Below are positions 9,501 through 21,744 of a DNA stretch of 64,000 nucleotides, piece after piece. The position numbers and the translations under genes are program-made. Below the pieces are notes generated by a model. It was not told the origin of the DNA and made no database searches. It saw nothing but the letters and a program-made list of their open reading frames with translations. The stretch lies in NCBI GenBank assembly GCA_022494885.1, contig JAGVSM010002435.1:1-64000 (forward strand). The letters run 5' to 3'. The DNA comes from Micrasema longulum. Taxonomy: Eukaryota; Arthropoda; Insecta; Trichoptera; Brachycentridae. Positions within the stretch are counted from its first letter, which is position 1, and the number at the start of each line of letters is the position of its first letter.

Positions 9501-12500
9501 GTCTATTTCTAGGACAATGTCTCGGTCCGTTGTCCTGTTCTTCAAAATTTTTTTTACCTACTTTTAGGACAATAGATCTGAAGCTGGGTCAAGACAGTAT
9601 TGTCCCGTCCTCGTTTGTACTATGCGTGATTACTTAATTTAATTATTGTCACGGTTTGTCTGGCAGTGAGTGTTGGTCACGGCGGAGTGCTGTGGGGGGT
9701 CCCCCCGTACTGCGCCCCCCTGTACTGTGCCCCTCCGCGTCCCCCCCAACCGCTGCCCCCCCCGCCAGGGGTCAACATGGCCGTACAGAGGTCGGTCAAC
9801 ATCAACGGTACAGATCTTCCCTACCACGGTGAGTGCTATAAAACCGTAATACGGCTATCCCCATATGAAAACTCAACTCGTTTGGTAGCTCGGTTGCAAC
9901 ATGAAAGAAACACAAACAAACAGACAAACACTTTTGCATTTATAATATTAATATGGATTAGATGTTTTTTTTTTTTTTTTTGTTATTATTCTTCGAGCGA
10001 TTTAATATTTCGAGTTTTAATGGTAGGTAAAACTCTTTCATTATTCGAGCGCCGTGGAACAAGGTGGAGTGTTTGAGGTGGGCAGGCCATATAATTAGAA
10101 TGGACGACGAAAATTCTATAAAACGCCTAACGCTCTCTCTGTGCCTCAAGGACTACAAAGACCGAGAAGGCCCAAAATGCAATGGACGGACTACATCAGT
10201 TATGACAACGTTGGAGGTGATTTCAGCACGTGATCTTCACAAAAATGTGGCCATATAAATTATCCTATATAAATAAATAAAATTAAATGGGAACCAGAGC
10301 ATACCATATTTACTCCTGACCAACTGAAACCAATACGATTTAAGCAAATCTATATTACACCAATGCTCTGTTCTACAGGGAAGCTGCCTCTCTGAACTTC
10401 TTTCCATAACTTTTGTCTTTCTTAATATCAATTTTTTTTTATCCAGATATCTCCACACTTCGCTACTTCTTCAATTTGGGTATAGAGTGGATGTATGCGT
10501 CGGGCGGCTGGCCTCTTCCCCTGCCTCCCCCCCCTCCGCACCCTGGGCTGCTGGCCCCTCCCCACGGGCTGCTGGCTCCGCCCCCCGCCCCCCTCCCGCA
10601 CGCCCCGCAGCAGCCCCCCGCCCATCCAGCCAGCCCCGGTTACCCCTCGCTGCACCATAACCACCGCGTGTCTCCCAATCAGCTGGCCATTGTGAGTAAT
10701 TCAATAACTTATAATAAATTTATTTTATTTATTAAATACCTAGTCCTGCCATAAATACGGTTATAAACTGTTTTTATTATAATAAAAAAGCAATTAATTT
10801 TGCAAAAGTTTTTTTTTATTACTAGGCCAACATCCATATTCCACTAATTGAAAAAAAAAATTTTTTTAATGTCCTCTTGCCTTCACACAGGCCTTTAAAT
10901 GTGACAGCCAATTGTCAATGGCAGCACGTACGATACCGATGGGAAAATTGGCCAATGCTTTTTTCAAAGACCGTTTCAAGCTCTCCAAATTTGGATGTCG
11001 TCTGCTACAGACCATGGTCTCTAACACTAACCACAATTTGTAGTCCAGTGGATTTAAATCTCGGCTTTCAGAAGGCCAATCTTCAGCTCTAATAAACTCC
11101 GGTATGTGATTATCCAGACATTGCTGGGTAGATTTTGCCTTATGAGCTGGAGCAGAATCAATGTCTCGAAGTGAACATTGTGTCATTGAGAGGCTTAACA
11201 ACCTTCTCTAGAATGTCATCTTGGTACGATTTCACACTTGTCTTCACACCCTGCGCACAAAAATGAAGCTCAGAAACCCATTCGTAGGAGACACCTCACC
11301 AAATCATTACTGCTGCTAGATGATGACCTCTTTGAACTTTAGGAATGACTTGAGCGGCTTCTCGAGAGCTTACACTCGATCATTTTGCTTGTTGAAGTTT
11401 TCTTCGATGTTAAATATTTTTTCATCAGAAAACAGAATTTTGTGATGAAAATTATTCGCGTATCGTGAAATAAGTTTTTTTGCTCCAGTGCTTCTTTGGT
11501 AAGCCCCCATCTATAGGTCAGATTTGATGATGCGAGACATACTTGGAGTCGATATATTCATCTCCCCGAACAGATCTTTTTCGATCTTTAGCACTTTGAA
11601 TATTCTTGAACCGATTAATAGATCGATACACAAACCGGGGACTTATACCTAAAAGTTTTAGGGTGTTAAAAATGTCTCCCGGCTTCTTCCCAATTTTGTG
11701 CAACCCGATTACAGCGATTCGGTTTTCTTTAACACCCCACTTCATGTTTACTTGTTGACGTTCAACGACTGAATAATAATAGCAATAGCATAAGGGTTGG
11801 TACTTTACCTGAAAAAAGGTTATGGGTCTCTACCTGCTATTGCTTACATTTTATGAATTTTTGAACTCGTGTAACAGTATTTATGGCAGGACTATACATA
11901 CAGGTTTATTACCAGTAGTTCAATCGCAATGGGGGATACTGTCTGTAATAATCAACGCGATAAAAGTTTCTCAACGCGATTATTGTTTTTCCCATTCCAA
12001 TGGAACAACGACTTGAATTTGTCGATTGTGGATTATTATACATTTTTTATGTTGCCACACTTCAATGAAAGGTAACCTTACAAAGTGCAAAATAAGCGAC
12101 AAACTGACAAACCGAAACCCAACTTGAATTGACATTTATGTTTGTTGTTTGACAACGATAAACTAATCTTTCCAATGCATATGCACGCCTTTTTTTAATC
12201 GCGCTCCGCTTCAATCAAGGAAATAATGTGTATTGTCTACTTGTTATATGTCGGTGATTGTAACTTATAAAATAATATCATCAGTGTCCAAAAGATTATA
12301 TAGAAGTTTTGTGCCACTCAAAATTGGATTTTCTAAATATTTTTGTTTGTACAATACATGATAACAATAGAACAGTTTCATTAAACAATTGAACTTCCTT
12401 AAATTGTAATTTTAAAAAACACGAAAATAGTATTAAGTTTTACACATTTGAATATTATATTTTATTTTTATTTTATTTGGGATTTTTACAGCTATTACAT

Positions 12501-15182
12501 TAACAAAATAAGTAGAAAAATCTTAACAATGCTAAAGCCAATTTAAAAAATCCACTGTAAATATAATTACACATAATATATAAGAAAAGAAGTTTAGTAA
12601 TTGTATTTGTGTGACGTTTGTATTCATGTGTATGTGAATGTTGTATGCGTGAATGAATGAGGGAGAGGGTGCATGTGTGTGGGTGCGTAAGTATAAACAA
12701 ATAATTGTTTAAAACTTGTAATTGTATTAAAAATGGTACAATAAAGAGCTTAGTAAAAAGTTAGAAACCTTTTTGTTAAAATTCAAATCAAGAAATGATA
12801 CAAATTGTTTTTTTTTTTTTTTAAGTATGTTAAATTTCAAAACCGTATTCTGAAAAAAAAAAGGTTTTTTTTATTTTTTTTATTTTTTGAATAGCATGTT
12901 TATGGTGTGTTGCCACATCCACCCAACTGATGTGGATGGATGTCATGTTGCCCAGTATAACCTTATTACTCTTATTATGGAGAGAAAACGTAAAAGTAGG
13001 CTATGAATGCACTGTTATTTTTATCACTATCGATCGATTATGTATCGATAAAAATAGAGTAACATTGATGTCGGTCAGGTGGGTGTATTAACACTCTTAT
13101 GTTTTCAATATTGTAATTTCCTGCTAATTAAAGTTAATTATTTTAAATCAACACACAACAAATATGATGAAATGACTGAATTAGGCAAACAAACAACAAG
13201 TAAAGGTTGAACATACATATTTGTTTTGTTTAGTTCCTGGAACTACTATATATACATGTTTACTTGCTGGTCATTTTTCATTTATACGACTTAACAAGTA
13301 CAAAATTTCACCAATGAGGCACCAAGGTAAGTTAATATTTTTTAAGTATAGGTTGTTGGCCTAGTTAAATAATACACTTGTAAAATACTTGGCAGTATTT
13401 GTTTTTGTTTATGTAGCCATGTAATCAAACTAGTGTTTGAAAGAAGATATTAGTGTCCTCTCGAATTTAAATCAAGGCAGTAGAAAGTATACCCGTGAGA
13501 TAGTGAGTGTCTCACCTATAAATAATTATCATGTATGTACCTGCAACAATAGTTTGAGTATGTGTAAATCTTTGTAAATCAGAAAAAATCACAAAAAAAT
13601 ATTCTTTGTCAAAATTCATCGGGAGTAGGTTTTGTGACTCAATTGTTTTACAATATTTATTTATTTATATATCAACGGTTCAAAGAACCTTTTACAATAA
13701 AAAGTTTTACAGAAATAATCACAGCAGTGAACAATTCATTATGTAATATACAATATGAAATATAACTATACAATTGAACTAAACAATTAAAACTAAACAA
13801 ATTAGAATTATTTATTTTTTTAAGCTGCAAAAAAGTAAAAAAGAAACATACAAATAAAAGATAACAAATTGAAGTGAGAAAAACTTATGTTCTAAATATA
13901 AATATAGCAAATTAAAATTGAGAATAATTTAACATAAACATAAAGTGACTAGTATTTAGCTAGGTTATAATGAAAAAGAAAAATAATGCTACAATAAGAT
14001 TTTATAAATAATATGTTTTTTTGATCAATGTGAAAGCTTAAATAATCTTAATAACACCTTTATATTATCAGTTGGTTGGAATTTGGCAATGAAACCACAA
14101 ATGTACAATTTATATATAAAGAAATAAACAAAAATACGTATCCAAAAAAACAAAGTTAAATTTATTAAAATATTTTTTAATAAATATGCATACCATAATA
14201 AGCATACAAGTCAGAGGGGAATTCGTGAATCATAGTCATCTAATTTTCTAGATTTTCAAAACATTATTGATGATATCTTACTTAATCTCTTTATTCAACG
14301 TACAGAGCAGATTTTTGTAACCCCATGTTCAACTCATTTAACAGAAAAACCAAAGAAATTTGGCCTTCCGTATCTCATGAAGTTTTCAAAGTACTATTTT
14401 GAATTCTAAAAGTAAATTAAATTAGAGACCTTAACGAGTCAAGCCTTTGTCAAGTAAGGACTTTGTTTGATCCTGGATTATCTCTTTTTTATAAAAACTC
14501 ATTAGAAAGGTTCGAGAGATTCAGAATCTTTTCAAATAAAATATTAGATCTTGTGATTTTGTTTTCTTTTACGAAATAAACATTGCAGGATATGCAGCAA
14601 AACCTGAGCCTGGAGGAATCTCCCAACAGCTCCAACACTTCGCAGGAGCAGAACAAGAGTTCCGGCAAGCCAACCAACGGGGGCCAACGCCCCAACGGGA
14701 AGAACTCCGACTATACCCCGCGCTCCAGGACCGGCGGATTCAACAGCCGCTACAAGAGGAACGAAGACCAGAACCGCAACAATCGTAACAACCACGGATT
14801 CAACCGGAACTTTAACAACAATAACCGAAACAATTTCAACAAGCCGAAGAACAGCGGCGTTGAAAACGGCTCTCCCGAAGAAAATAAAGACCAGAGTTCC
14901 GAGAACCAACAGGTCAGTGGTGACGCAACCTTCAGCGCTAATCTATCCTATGTCTCCTACCCCCCTCCTCCATTGTATCGCTTCCCTTGCTACTCTATGG
15001 ACGGTGAAGGATCTCTGGTCTCTGTTGGATACTCTCCACAGTACATTTCTTATGGAGAAGATAGTGTGGAGGGCTCTTACCTGCCCCCTCCTCCGCCACC
15101 ACAATACGTGACCTATGCACCACCAGTATTTTACCCCCCTCCCCACTTCTTACCCCCAGCTGCCGAGAACCAAAACAAGTGA
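6505..15182 (+). CDS. otu: Otu/OTUD4-like protein, 3' exons (C-terminal 409 residues visible)
   Basis: Five exons join in matching phase: 6505-6642, 8565-8655, 9667-9828, 10447-10691 and 14589-15182 (TGA at 15180). The upstream part, which should hold any OTU protease and Tudor domain, is not identified in the window. The visible protein runs YEMLAMPLILEQSNG, a Gly/Ser linker, then VPPYCAPLYCAPPRPPQPLP, then the junction NGTDLPYHD-ISTLRYFFNLG restored exactly across the 9828/10447 intron. A proline/histidine-rich block follows, then an N/R/G-rich region with RG and NRN repeats (RNA-binding-like), then a Tyr/Pro tail ending PPAAENQNK. The 'G-x-DLP-x-D-xx-TLRYFFNLG' motif followed by a proline-rich tail is what I associate with Otu/OTUD4/ALG13-type proteins, which act in germline RNA regulation and deubiquitination. 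That identification is from memory of the family and is moderate. Other disordered RNA-binding proteins are possible. Confidence 0.58.
7140..7390 (+). repeat. Dispersed repeat of unknown class (copy 1)
   Basis: It matches 51330-51560: TTCACCGTACACTG, AGCTTTATTCCCTCGATTG, AAAATGCTCACTTTCGTCTA, TACGTAAAAGCAAA. It lies in an intron of the otu-like gene. I see no coding capacity or tRNA boxes. Confidence 0.6.
7490..8062. mobile_element. Foldback/MITE-like element with TIRs longer than 100 bp
   Basis: The left arm from about 7540 (TTGTTGCAACAGAGAGGG, GGAAGTCTAGGCATTTACAG, GGCTGGTTTAAATGGCCAC) is repeated as reverse complement from about 7860 to 7977 (CAGTGTGTAAAATGGCC, TTAAACCAGCCGATGACAGG, CCCTCTCTGTTGCAACAA). 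About 180 bp without coding capacity lies between. An outer segment (CCAGTCTGTGTAAATATTTG...CTCAAAACATTG) continues the right end to about 8062. Other pieces lie at 5360, 21745, 31428, 40505 and 56600. It is a non-autonomous DNA element; the superfamily is unknown. Confidence 0.75.
9019..9226. mobile_element. Small MITE with about 29-bp TIRs
   Basis: Left GTAGTCAGATGGCAGAAGAG (9019 on) is matched by the reverse complement of TCCCTTCTGCCATCTGACTAC (ending 9226). The interior is AT-rich with no frame. It sits in the intron between the 8565 and 9667 exons. Confidence 0.62.
9341..9625. mobile_element. MITE-like inverted-repeat element near an exon
   Basis: The left end has CATACAAGGACAATACTGG and GTCCCAGCTC. 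The right end has GAAGCTGGGTCAAGACAGTA and CCTCGTTTGTACTATG, an imperfect reverse complement. It ends about 40 bases before the acceptor of the 9667 exon, so it supplies the DNA next to the branch-point region. Confidence 0.5.
10040..10258 (+). mobile_element. LINE C-terminal remnant
   Basis: The frame gives CLRWAGHIIRMDDEN followed by a K/R-rich GPK-type stretch. This matches the LxWxGHVxRMDD motif near the C terminus of many insect non-LTR reverse transcriptases. It is short and decayed, in the intron just before the 10447 exon. Confidence 0.6.
10840..11752 (-). pseudogene. DD37D Tc1/mariner-superfamily transposase pseudogene
   Basis: On the minus strand the N-terminal part (11745-11518: MKWGVKENRIAVIGLHKIGK...) looks like the helix-turn-helix region. 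The middle (about 11450-11220) encodes KILFSDEKIFNIEENF with stops. The C-terminal part (11201-10866) holds DSAPAHKAKSTQQ and WPSESRDLNPLDYKLW. Counting from the D of DSAPAH to the D of PLDY leaves 37 residues, the DD37D spacing of the mosquito/maT-type branch. Stop codons, frame changes and a missing stretch between the N-terminal and central parts make it inactive. It lies in the last intron of the otu-like gene in antisense orientation. Confidence 0.8.
13247..13326 (+). promoter_or_regulatory. Candidate TATA + initiator promoter with 13-base coding mini-exon
   Basis: TATATATA at 13247-13254 is followed 26 bases later (A to A) by TCATTT at 13271-13276, an exact match to the arthropod initiator TCAKTY. 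Downstream, ATG at 13314 starts M-R-H-Q plus one base, followed by a strong donor G|GTAAGT at 13326/13327. Insect cuticle, peptide and odorant genes often begin with such a tiny coding exon. No convincing second exon was found before 14588. Spliced to the 14589 exon it would enter the +2 frame (open for about 67 codons), not the main frame. Confidence 0.35.
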
Positions 15183-15351
15183 ATGAATACGATTCTTTTG
15201 TTCGACTACATTCCATAAAATCCCACCAAGTACGCAATATTCTGCTTTCTTCCAGTTCATTAGTAGCTATGCTTATTACAGAATCTAAATTTAAATCTAT
15301 TGGTTTCAGTTTCTAAACTCATTAAATAACTCAACTCATCAGATATCAATG

Positions 15352-15357
15352 AATAAA
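15352..15357 (+). terminator. Polyadenylation signal for the otu-like gene
   Basis: AATAAA lies 170 bases after the TGA at 15180-15182. It is the first canonical signal downstream of the stop. Confidence 0.5.
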
Positions 15358-15644
15358 AAAACTCTGTGGTATTACAAAACAAACTCAAATATATTAAGCA
15401 TTTTTTCTTACTGTTAGATTTCAAACGTTTTTTCTTCATTATGGTGGTTTTTTCTAATAGGAATAACTATATTTACTATCAATAGTATTACTTGTAATAA
15501 GCAACATACTCGCAAAATATAAAGAGTTATATATTTAAATTAAATACTGCCTTATTTAGAACTTATGTAAGTTTTACCTTGAGTATAAAAGAACTACTCC
15601 ATTATAAACATTTATAATTACGAAAAATAAGTGCCTTCTTGGTG

Positions 15645-15645
<1 letters not shown>

Positions 15646-15680
<35 letters not shown>
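15646..15680. repeat. (AT)n microsatellite
   Basis: An uninterrupted AT dinucleotide run of about 17 units downstream of the otu-like gene. Confidence 0.9.
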
Positions 15681-15689
<9 letters not shown>

Positions 15690-16627
15690 TAACTATATAT
15701 ATTTGCAAAACAAAAAAGTATGTAATTTGTCTTTTTTGACTGGTTATATTTAAAAAATAAGAAGATTCTTATATGGACATGTGAGACTGTCTTTGCGGAG
15801 ATTTTATCCTTTGATATGCAGTTTTCTAGTTTGCTACAATAATGCAGTAGTAAAACAATCAAAAACTCATTTGTTTAATACCATTGTAACTTTTGCTACA
15901 ATTCTGAATATTAAATACAGTATATTTAGCACCTGCCTTAAAGATTCTACAGTGGGTTACAAATTATAGTTTTTACGCATACATGTTAGCAAACTTGTGT
16001 TACGTACAAAAAGTTTTTTTCTGAAATCAAATATATACCTACACATTATTTATCCTTTTAAAATTACTCGGTAGCTCTTTTTATTTATAAGCATATCATG
16101 TAAAATCAGATCATACTGCTTTGTATTGTATCATTTTTCTATCAAAGTAGAAAAAATATTTACAATCTTTCATAATGCCATAAAATAAGCAGCAATATAT
16201 ACAGGTATATAATAAATTAAATAATGCGAATAACATTTACGCAATATGTGAGAATTTAAGGCCCATTAATCAACATAGATTTAGGTAATTTTGGCAGTTT
16301 ACTTAGTACATAATATCTGTGAAGAATGATATCTATTGTATCAGTAAGTTCCTATTTGTGCCAATTATTAAAATTACAATAGAAATATTTTGTTCATAAG
16401 GCATAAATGTCCTATTCGTTGCACGGTATTTTCTCCAGGATCTACAAATAAAATAATTAATTTCTTAGCTAATTAAATCAACCAAAAACTATTTAACCAT
16501 ATAGGATTCCCAAGATAAATGAACAATTCATGGTTGTTATTATTTATGCACCCAATATACCAGAAATCATAAACTAATCATGTAAACCTAAATGAATAGA
16601 TAAAACTGAACCATCCAACTGGACTCA

Positions 16628-16790
16628 GAGTCAGACCTACCATGGGTTCATTTGGCACGAAGAACCGGACACTTACTTACAAGGGAGGGGAGAATAACAT
16701 GCTAGTATTCATCTACAAACATGTATATTCCCATCCCTTTTCAGTAAGTGACGGGGCGCTAGATCCCATTTGATCCAGTGCTAACTGGAC
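16628..16790 (+). repeat. Dispersed repeat of unknown class (copy 1)
   Basis: Shared with 39665-39840: GGCACGAAGAACCGGACACT, CTTACAAGGGAGG, TATATTCCCATCCCTTT, GCGCTAGATCC. About 150 bp, no coding frame conserved between the copies. Confidence 0.6.
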
Positions 16791-17759
16791 TAGACTGGAA
16801 TACATAACTATAAAAAAACATAACATATTTTTAGGTTAATTAGTATTTATCCACTTATTGTTAACTGTAAATTGTAGGGTTCTTTTCCAAAACTGACTAT
16901 TTCTAAGTTTGGCTTTTTCAGGAATTCGATATTTTTTATTATAGACTATTTGAAGCAAAAAAATACATAAGATGTGGATACAGCTAAGAAGGTATGACAA
17001 GTAGTTTTATTTCCTTAAAAAATAAGGCCGGTCTACCGAACACACCACTAAATATTTGAAAAAATGTTTTTTTTTTTTACTTGAATTTTTCCCAAAACTG
17101 ACTAATTCCTGGAAGTACCGAATCAGTTTTTTGGAAATATTTTTTTTTATGTCTATCGAAAATAGTTAATTTAGAAAAATAACTGATTTTTAAATTACAA
17201 AATCACCCAAATTGGTGCATTTTTGCAAAAATTTAAAATATATCAACATGTTTAGCTTCCTTCAATCTATATATGATATAAAACTCGATTTTCCATATTT
17301 TAAAAATAGTCAATTTCGGAAAAGATCCCTTCAATTCAAATATATTACCGAAAATATTTACAATATGTTATTTAAATTTTATGCCATATCATATATTTGT
17401 TTCTCAATTAATTTTATTTAGCATAGTTCCTAAGGTATTACCATTTAAGTATTCTTTATTATAAAAATAAACCTTGCTTCAATAAAGTGCAAATTTTAAT
17501 CACTGACGTTTAGAAATTGTTTTGGAAAGTTAACCAGTATACATAATATGTTGGTATCGTACAATGGATGGAGAAAATCAGACTTAGTTATATTATTTAA
17601 TGATGCGATTTCTGCCTTTATTAAAAAACATATCCTAAACATACCTACATACCGTTCCCCTAAGAAAAAACTCCCAGGTAACAAAGTTTATTTCAACCAT
17701 TTCAAGTGCTACTTAATTTTTTATTTCTATAATCAGATTATAATATAATAAATTACCTT

Positions 17760-17835
17760 GACAGGTGCAGTTGGTCAGATGACCAACTGTGAAATTGGCA
17801 TCGCGGGTTCGATTCCCGCCGGTTGCAAACGAAAA
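17760..17835 (+). repeat. tRNA-derived SINE head
   Basis: It has an A-box-like stretch (GTGCAGTTGGTCAGATGAC) and a good B box with a paired arm (CGGGTTCGATTCCCG near 17804-17818). The cloverleaf is imperfect and the body runs into GTTGGTCTGATTGTTGTAG, so this is a SINE head, not a working tRNA gene. Confidence 0.55.
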
Positions 17836-20800
17836 ATTTAATAAATATTTTTTCTCAGTTGGTCTGATTGTTGTAGTGTATTTTTCAAATATAATAAATA
17901 TATATATTATCATAAATCAAGATTTGTAGTTGGGAAGATTTTTTAAGGTCAACGATATAGTAAACTGTTTTCCCTATCAATGAAATAATATGTACGTATT
18001 AAAAGTATAGGGAGAGGCATTTGCAATTTAAAAAAAAAATGGTTTAACACTGCAGTATAAATTTTGGAAAATGTTGACAAGTCAACATCCCTCGACTAAT
18101 GATGGAAAACAAGCATGTATATTTCTGGCAGGCATGGCAGGTGAAGCTGGTATGGCACAAACGAAAAATTATTGCGCGTAATTATAACACACATCTGTCT
18201 TCTCCATGCTTAATATGGCAGTCAATATGTTAATAAAATAAAAAAAGGGTTTTCTTTGTTCCATTTTGAAATGACTTAAAAACAAACCACTTCATTTTAG
18301 TAATTGGACAAGGATTTATTTAACTTATGATTATTTAGGATTAATTAGTACTTAAAACCTTAGAAGACAACTAAATTAGGAATAATTTTTTTTACAAACT
18401 AAATCTTTAATTTATGATATTACATATATCCCAGAAAAATGTTACAAGTTCAGCATTCTTTCATTAGGATTGCCTGTTATTAATTATTCCCATTTATTTC
18501 TTTATGGAATGTAATATAGTTTCTACCACTTTGAAAAATCATCAAAAGGAAATGTTTTAAATGTGTATAAAATTTTGAAAATTATTTACTGGTACCTATC
18601 ATTGTAAATTGTTTGTAATATTTTTACTGTCGGCAAACATATAAAACTTTTTTCTACTTGCTATTAAAAGAATACTCCGTTTTTATTAACTATAATTAGT
18701 ATTTCCTGTTATTATTCAATCAAAAGTTGTTTAAATTTTTTTAGTTAATTTATTAGTAATAAAAAAACAACTCCATTTTGGAAACAGTTACTCAATTAAA
18801 ATAATAATCTTGTATTGCTATTTTTGTATTAAGAGTTGTACTTTATTTTAACAAGTCAGTTAGTATTTAACTGTTTACAACTATCTTTATAATAAATATA
18901 ATTGCATTGTATACTGAGGTACCAAAAACCAAATTTTGATCATGAACCTCCCATATAATCATATTTTTTATTTGTTAACTCAAATTCAAAAACTCAAGTG
19001 TTTTTTAATATTATCTGTACACATAGTAAATATTATCACCCTTTGAATCCAAAGCTAGGACTTTATTGTTAATTTCAAGCTCTTAAAACAAAGTTCATTA
19101 TGTGAAGGCTAGATTTTTCTTTAAAGCTTTAAGTAATAAGTTATTAGAATCCACTTTTAATTTAGAATCAATAAACTCATTAGAACCAGCATAAATGATT
19201 AAGTTGAAATATTTTTCATCAACTAAGAAAACATTTTGTATTCCTTCATACACTTGATAGCGTTGTTTCATTATATACATTAGTTTATTTTTAAATTGAA
19301 GAAATATCACTTTTTGGTAGTTCTTGGTCTACATTATATTTACATTATATATCTCTTTAATGTTTTTTCCATTAATGTTACTTATACCCATAATAATTAT
19401 ATTCTTTTCAATTATTCTGATTAAATGCGCATTATTACAAATCTAGGTGTTTTATCAATAATATTTTAACGTATTATACATATATATTTCAAATTTATTA
19501 TATATTTATAATATACGAATCAGCGAGATATTTGTAAAAAAAAATTGAAAAAAAAGTTGACACAGCGTACTTGGTGTTTTTTATATCAGCATAAATTCAA
19601 TAAAATTTGTAAATAAGTTAATTTAAAAAAAAAGATTTTTGGATTTCACACTTCGATCGATGCCAATGTAATTTATCTTTTTAGTAAAAACGAAAGTCTA
19701 AATTAATTTAATAAGACTAAGTTTTAATTGTGAATCTTATCACAGTTCATTTTTCATAATTTACTATGAATTTTTTTCATCTAAGTTGTGGATATCATAA
19801 ATACCATATCAGAGACATTTTTTTGGGTGAAACGAGGAACTAAAAAAACGCATTTTTATATGATATTATTTTACATTTTAATGGACATCAAAAAAATGCA
19901 TACTATACAAGGTACATCTGGCAAGTATGTTCTGTTTCACAGGTTAAAGAAAACAAGTGCATATTCAGAAAGAAAAATAAAGGTGGAAAAAATTTTTTAG
20001 ACCATTAACTCTACAATCGAACTTGGTTATAATGATCACGGAAATAGCGAGATCTCGGATGAAACGAGGAAACATTCATCGACATTTTAGTTTATGGTTT
20101 TTCTCCATACATTTATTAACTTTTATAACGAGCTACTTCTCGGACATACCGAACAAAAATATTGTCAACAGTTGAGCAAAAACTCTTCAATCGTTTAAAA
20201 ACATAATTTTTCGAATAAGAACCCGGGTAATAAAATCTAAACGGGCGGCTAACTTATGACCGATGCCACTAGGTATTGGGATCGGATGACGTTTATGACA
20301 CTATGTAAGTGGCGAAGTATCTAACGCCGACATTGAAAAAATATCATACACACGGTTGAAATTACATGTAAAAAATCCAAGCTTAACTAAGTAAGTACTG
20401 GCTCGGCACCACATTACAATTTACAACTTCTTTTGTAGTTTATGAATGATATCCTTAATTCGGGAGTTTTACACAGCGCTTTTCAGTTTTTTTTAAATGT
20501 TTTATGGTCAATGCATAATAAACAATACGAGTGGGTGATGTCAGATCTGTCAAAAAATAACCCTTGAATTATAAACATATCTACTAACAAAAGGAAGTGT
20601 CTCTCAATTTGTGAAAAAGTGATAATTATTTGTGAAATAGAATGTGGTGCGAAAAATCTTTAGGTGTGTAAAAAATCTTCTTATCCACAGTGTAAATATT
20701 GTGGAAAAATAAGAATGTTTATTTATCTGCATTTTAAATTTTAAAAGTAGTATGTTTGTAAGCATTTATCATATTTTTTCTTAATAGTTTTATTTCTTTA

Positions 20801-20876
20801 ATTATTTGTATGAACTACACATATATTCTTTGTTTACTTAGTGACGATATGCAATGGCGATTGGATTTGAAAAAAA

Positions 20877-21168
20877 TCTTTCTCCGGTATAACGAGTAAT
20901 GCTTCAACCGGTCCATCACTAATCAATGACGGACGCCCACTTCGTTCATCGTCGTGCACCTGACCTATGATGACCTTCATTGAATTGTCTCACTCATCTC
21001 CTTGCCATTGAACAGCGCATGTTCTCCGCACACCTCGCAGATTTGCTGATGAATGTGAACTGGTATAATGTTCTTCGTATTAAGGAAACAAATTACGGAC
21101 CTTATCTCACAAGCGGCGGGATTTTCAATTTTATTCGGCATTTCAAATAAGCACCACGAACCATACAC
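20877..21168 (-). pseudogene. mariner transposase N-terminal remnant
   Basis: The minus-strand frame from 21168 gives FEMPNKIENPAACEIRSVIC, then FLNTKNIIPVHIHQQICEV and YGE-like CGEHALFNGKE. After a frame change it gives VHDDERSGRPSLISD. These match the helix-turn-helix region and the following 'VHDEERSGRPS' box of insect mariner transposases. The catalytic DDD domain is absent. Confidence 0.78.
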
Positions 21169-21744
21169 AACAGTCAGCTATCTGATAATAGTGTCAACTT
21201 GACCAACTTGATAAGTGAGAATACTCAATAGGTCAGAGTAAGTACCATACATGCAGGAAACTGCGGTCCCAGCGATAATATTGCATATTATGCAACTCAT
21301 TGATCGATAAGTGAACATTAAAAATATCATGAAAATATTTTAACCGCTTCTTATTTTATGGGCATTAAAGCTTTTGTTTGTAACTCTGAGATAAATTCGA
21401 GTACTGGGGTATTTTTATTTTTTTATTAGACAATGAGCCGTATATCCGGCTTTGGGGCTTGCCGAATATCCAGCATCCAGCCTAACTACTTATCCCTTTC
21501 ATCACTAATTTTAACCTTATTTATAAAAAAACAGATGAAAATATATTTAAAAACATTATAACTAAAATTTAAAACCTTCGCCATACTATAAGAGGAGGTA
21601 AAAGTGGGAAGGAAAGAAAAAAGGAAAATATTCAGATAGTGACATTTCATTCCTAAGTTTATGGAGTTTATTCTAACATAACACCTAAAATTGTATGCTA
21701 AAGAAATGAACCAGTAAGAAATTTTAAATGGCTCCCCTGCATGT

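Larger units (their letters stand above)
15358..20876. other. Gene-free AT-rich stretch
   Basis: I find no exon that I can support in 5.5 kb. It holds an AT dinucleotide run (about 15646-15680), a dispersed repeat (16628-16790) and a tRNA-derived head (17760-17835). The rest is AT-rich sequence with frequent stops on both strands; open frames such as 17212-17421 and 19098-19310 have no coding character. Confidence 0.5.

Noticed and set aside
9958..10149. Open frame on the minus strand overlapping the LINE remnant
   Set aside because: Ends in a poly-Lys run from the poly-T tract and has no coding character.
10428..10704. Two Gly/Arg-rich frames opposite the proline-rich otu-like exon
   Set aside because: Mirror frames of a GC-rich proline-coding exon; splice phases support only the plus strand.
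12500..12700. His/Thr-rich minus-strand frame
   Set aside because: Arises from a GTGTGT-type low-complexity stretch; no splice or start context.
14544..14909. Hydrophobic Val/Leu-rich frame on the minus strand
   Set aside because: Antisense shadow of the Asn/Arg-rich last exon of the otu-like gene.
17760..17835. Possible functional tRNA gene
   Set aside because: Good B box and T arm, but the acceptor and anticodon arms do not close and a SINE-like body follows.
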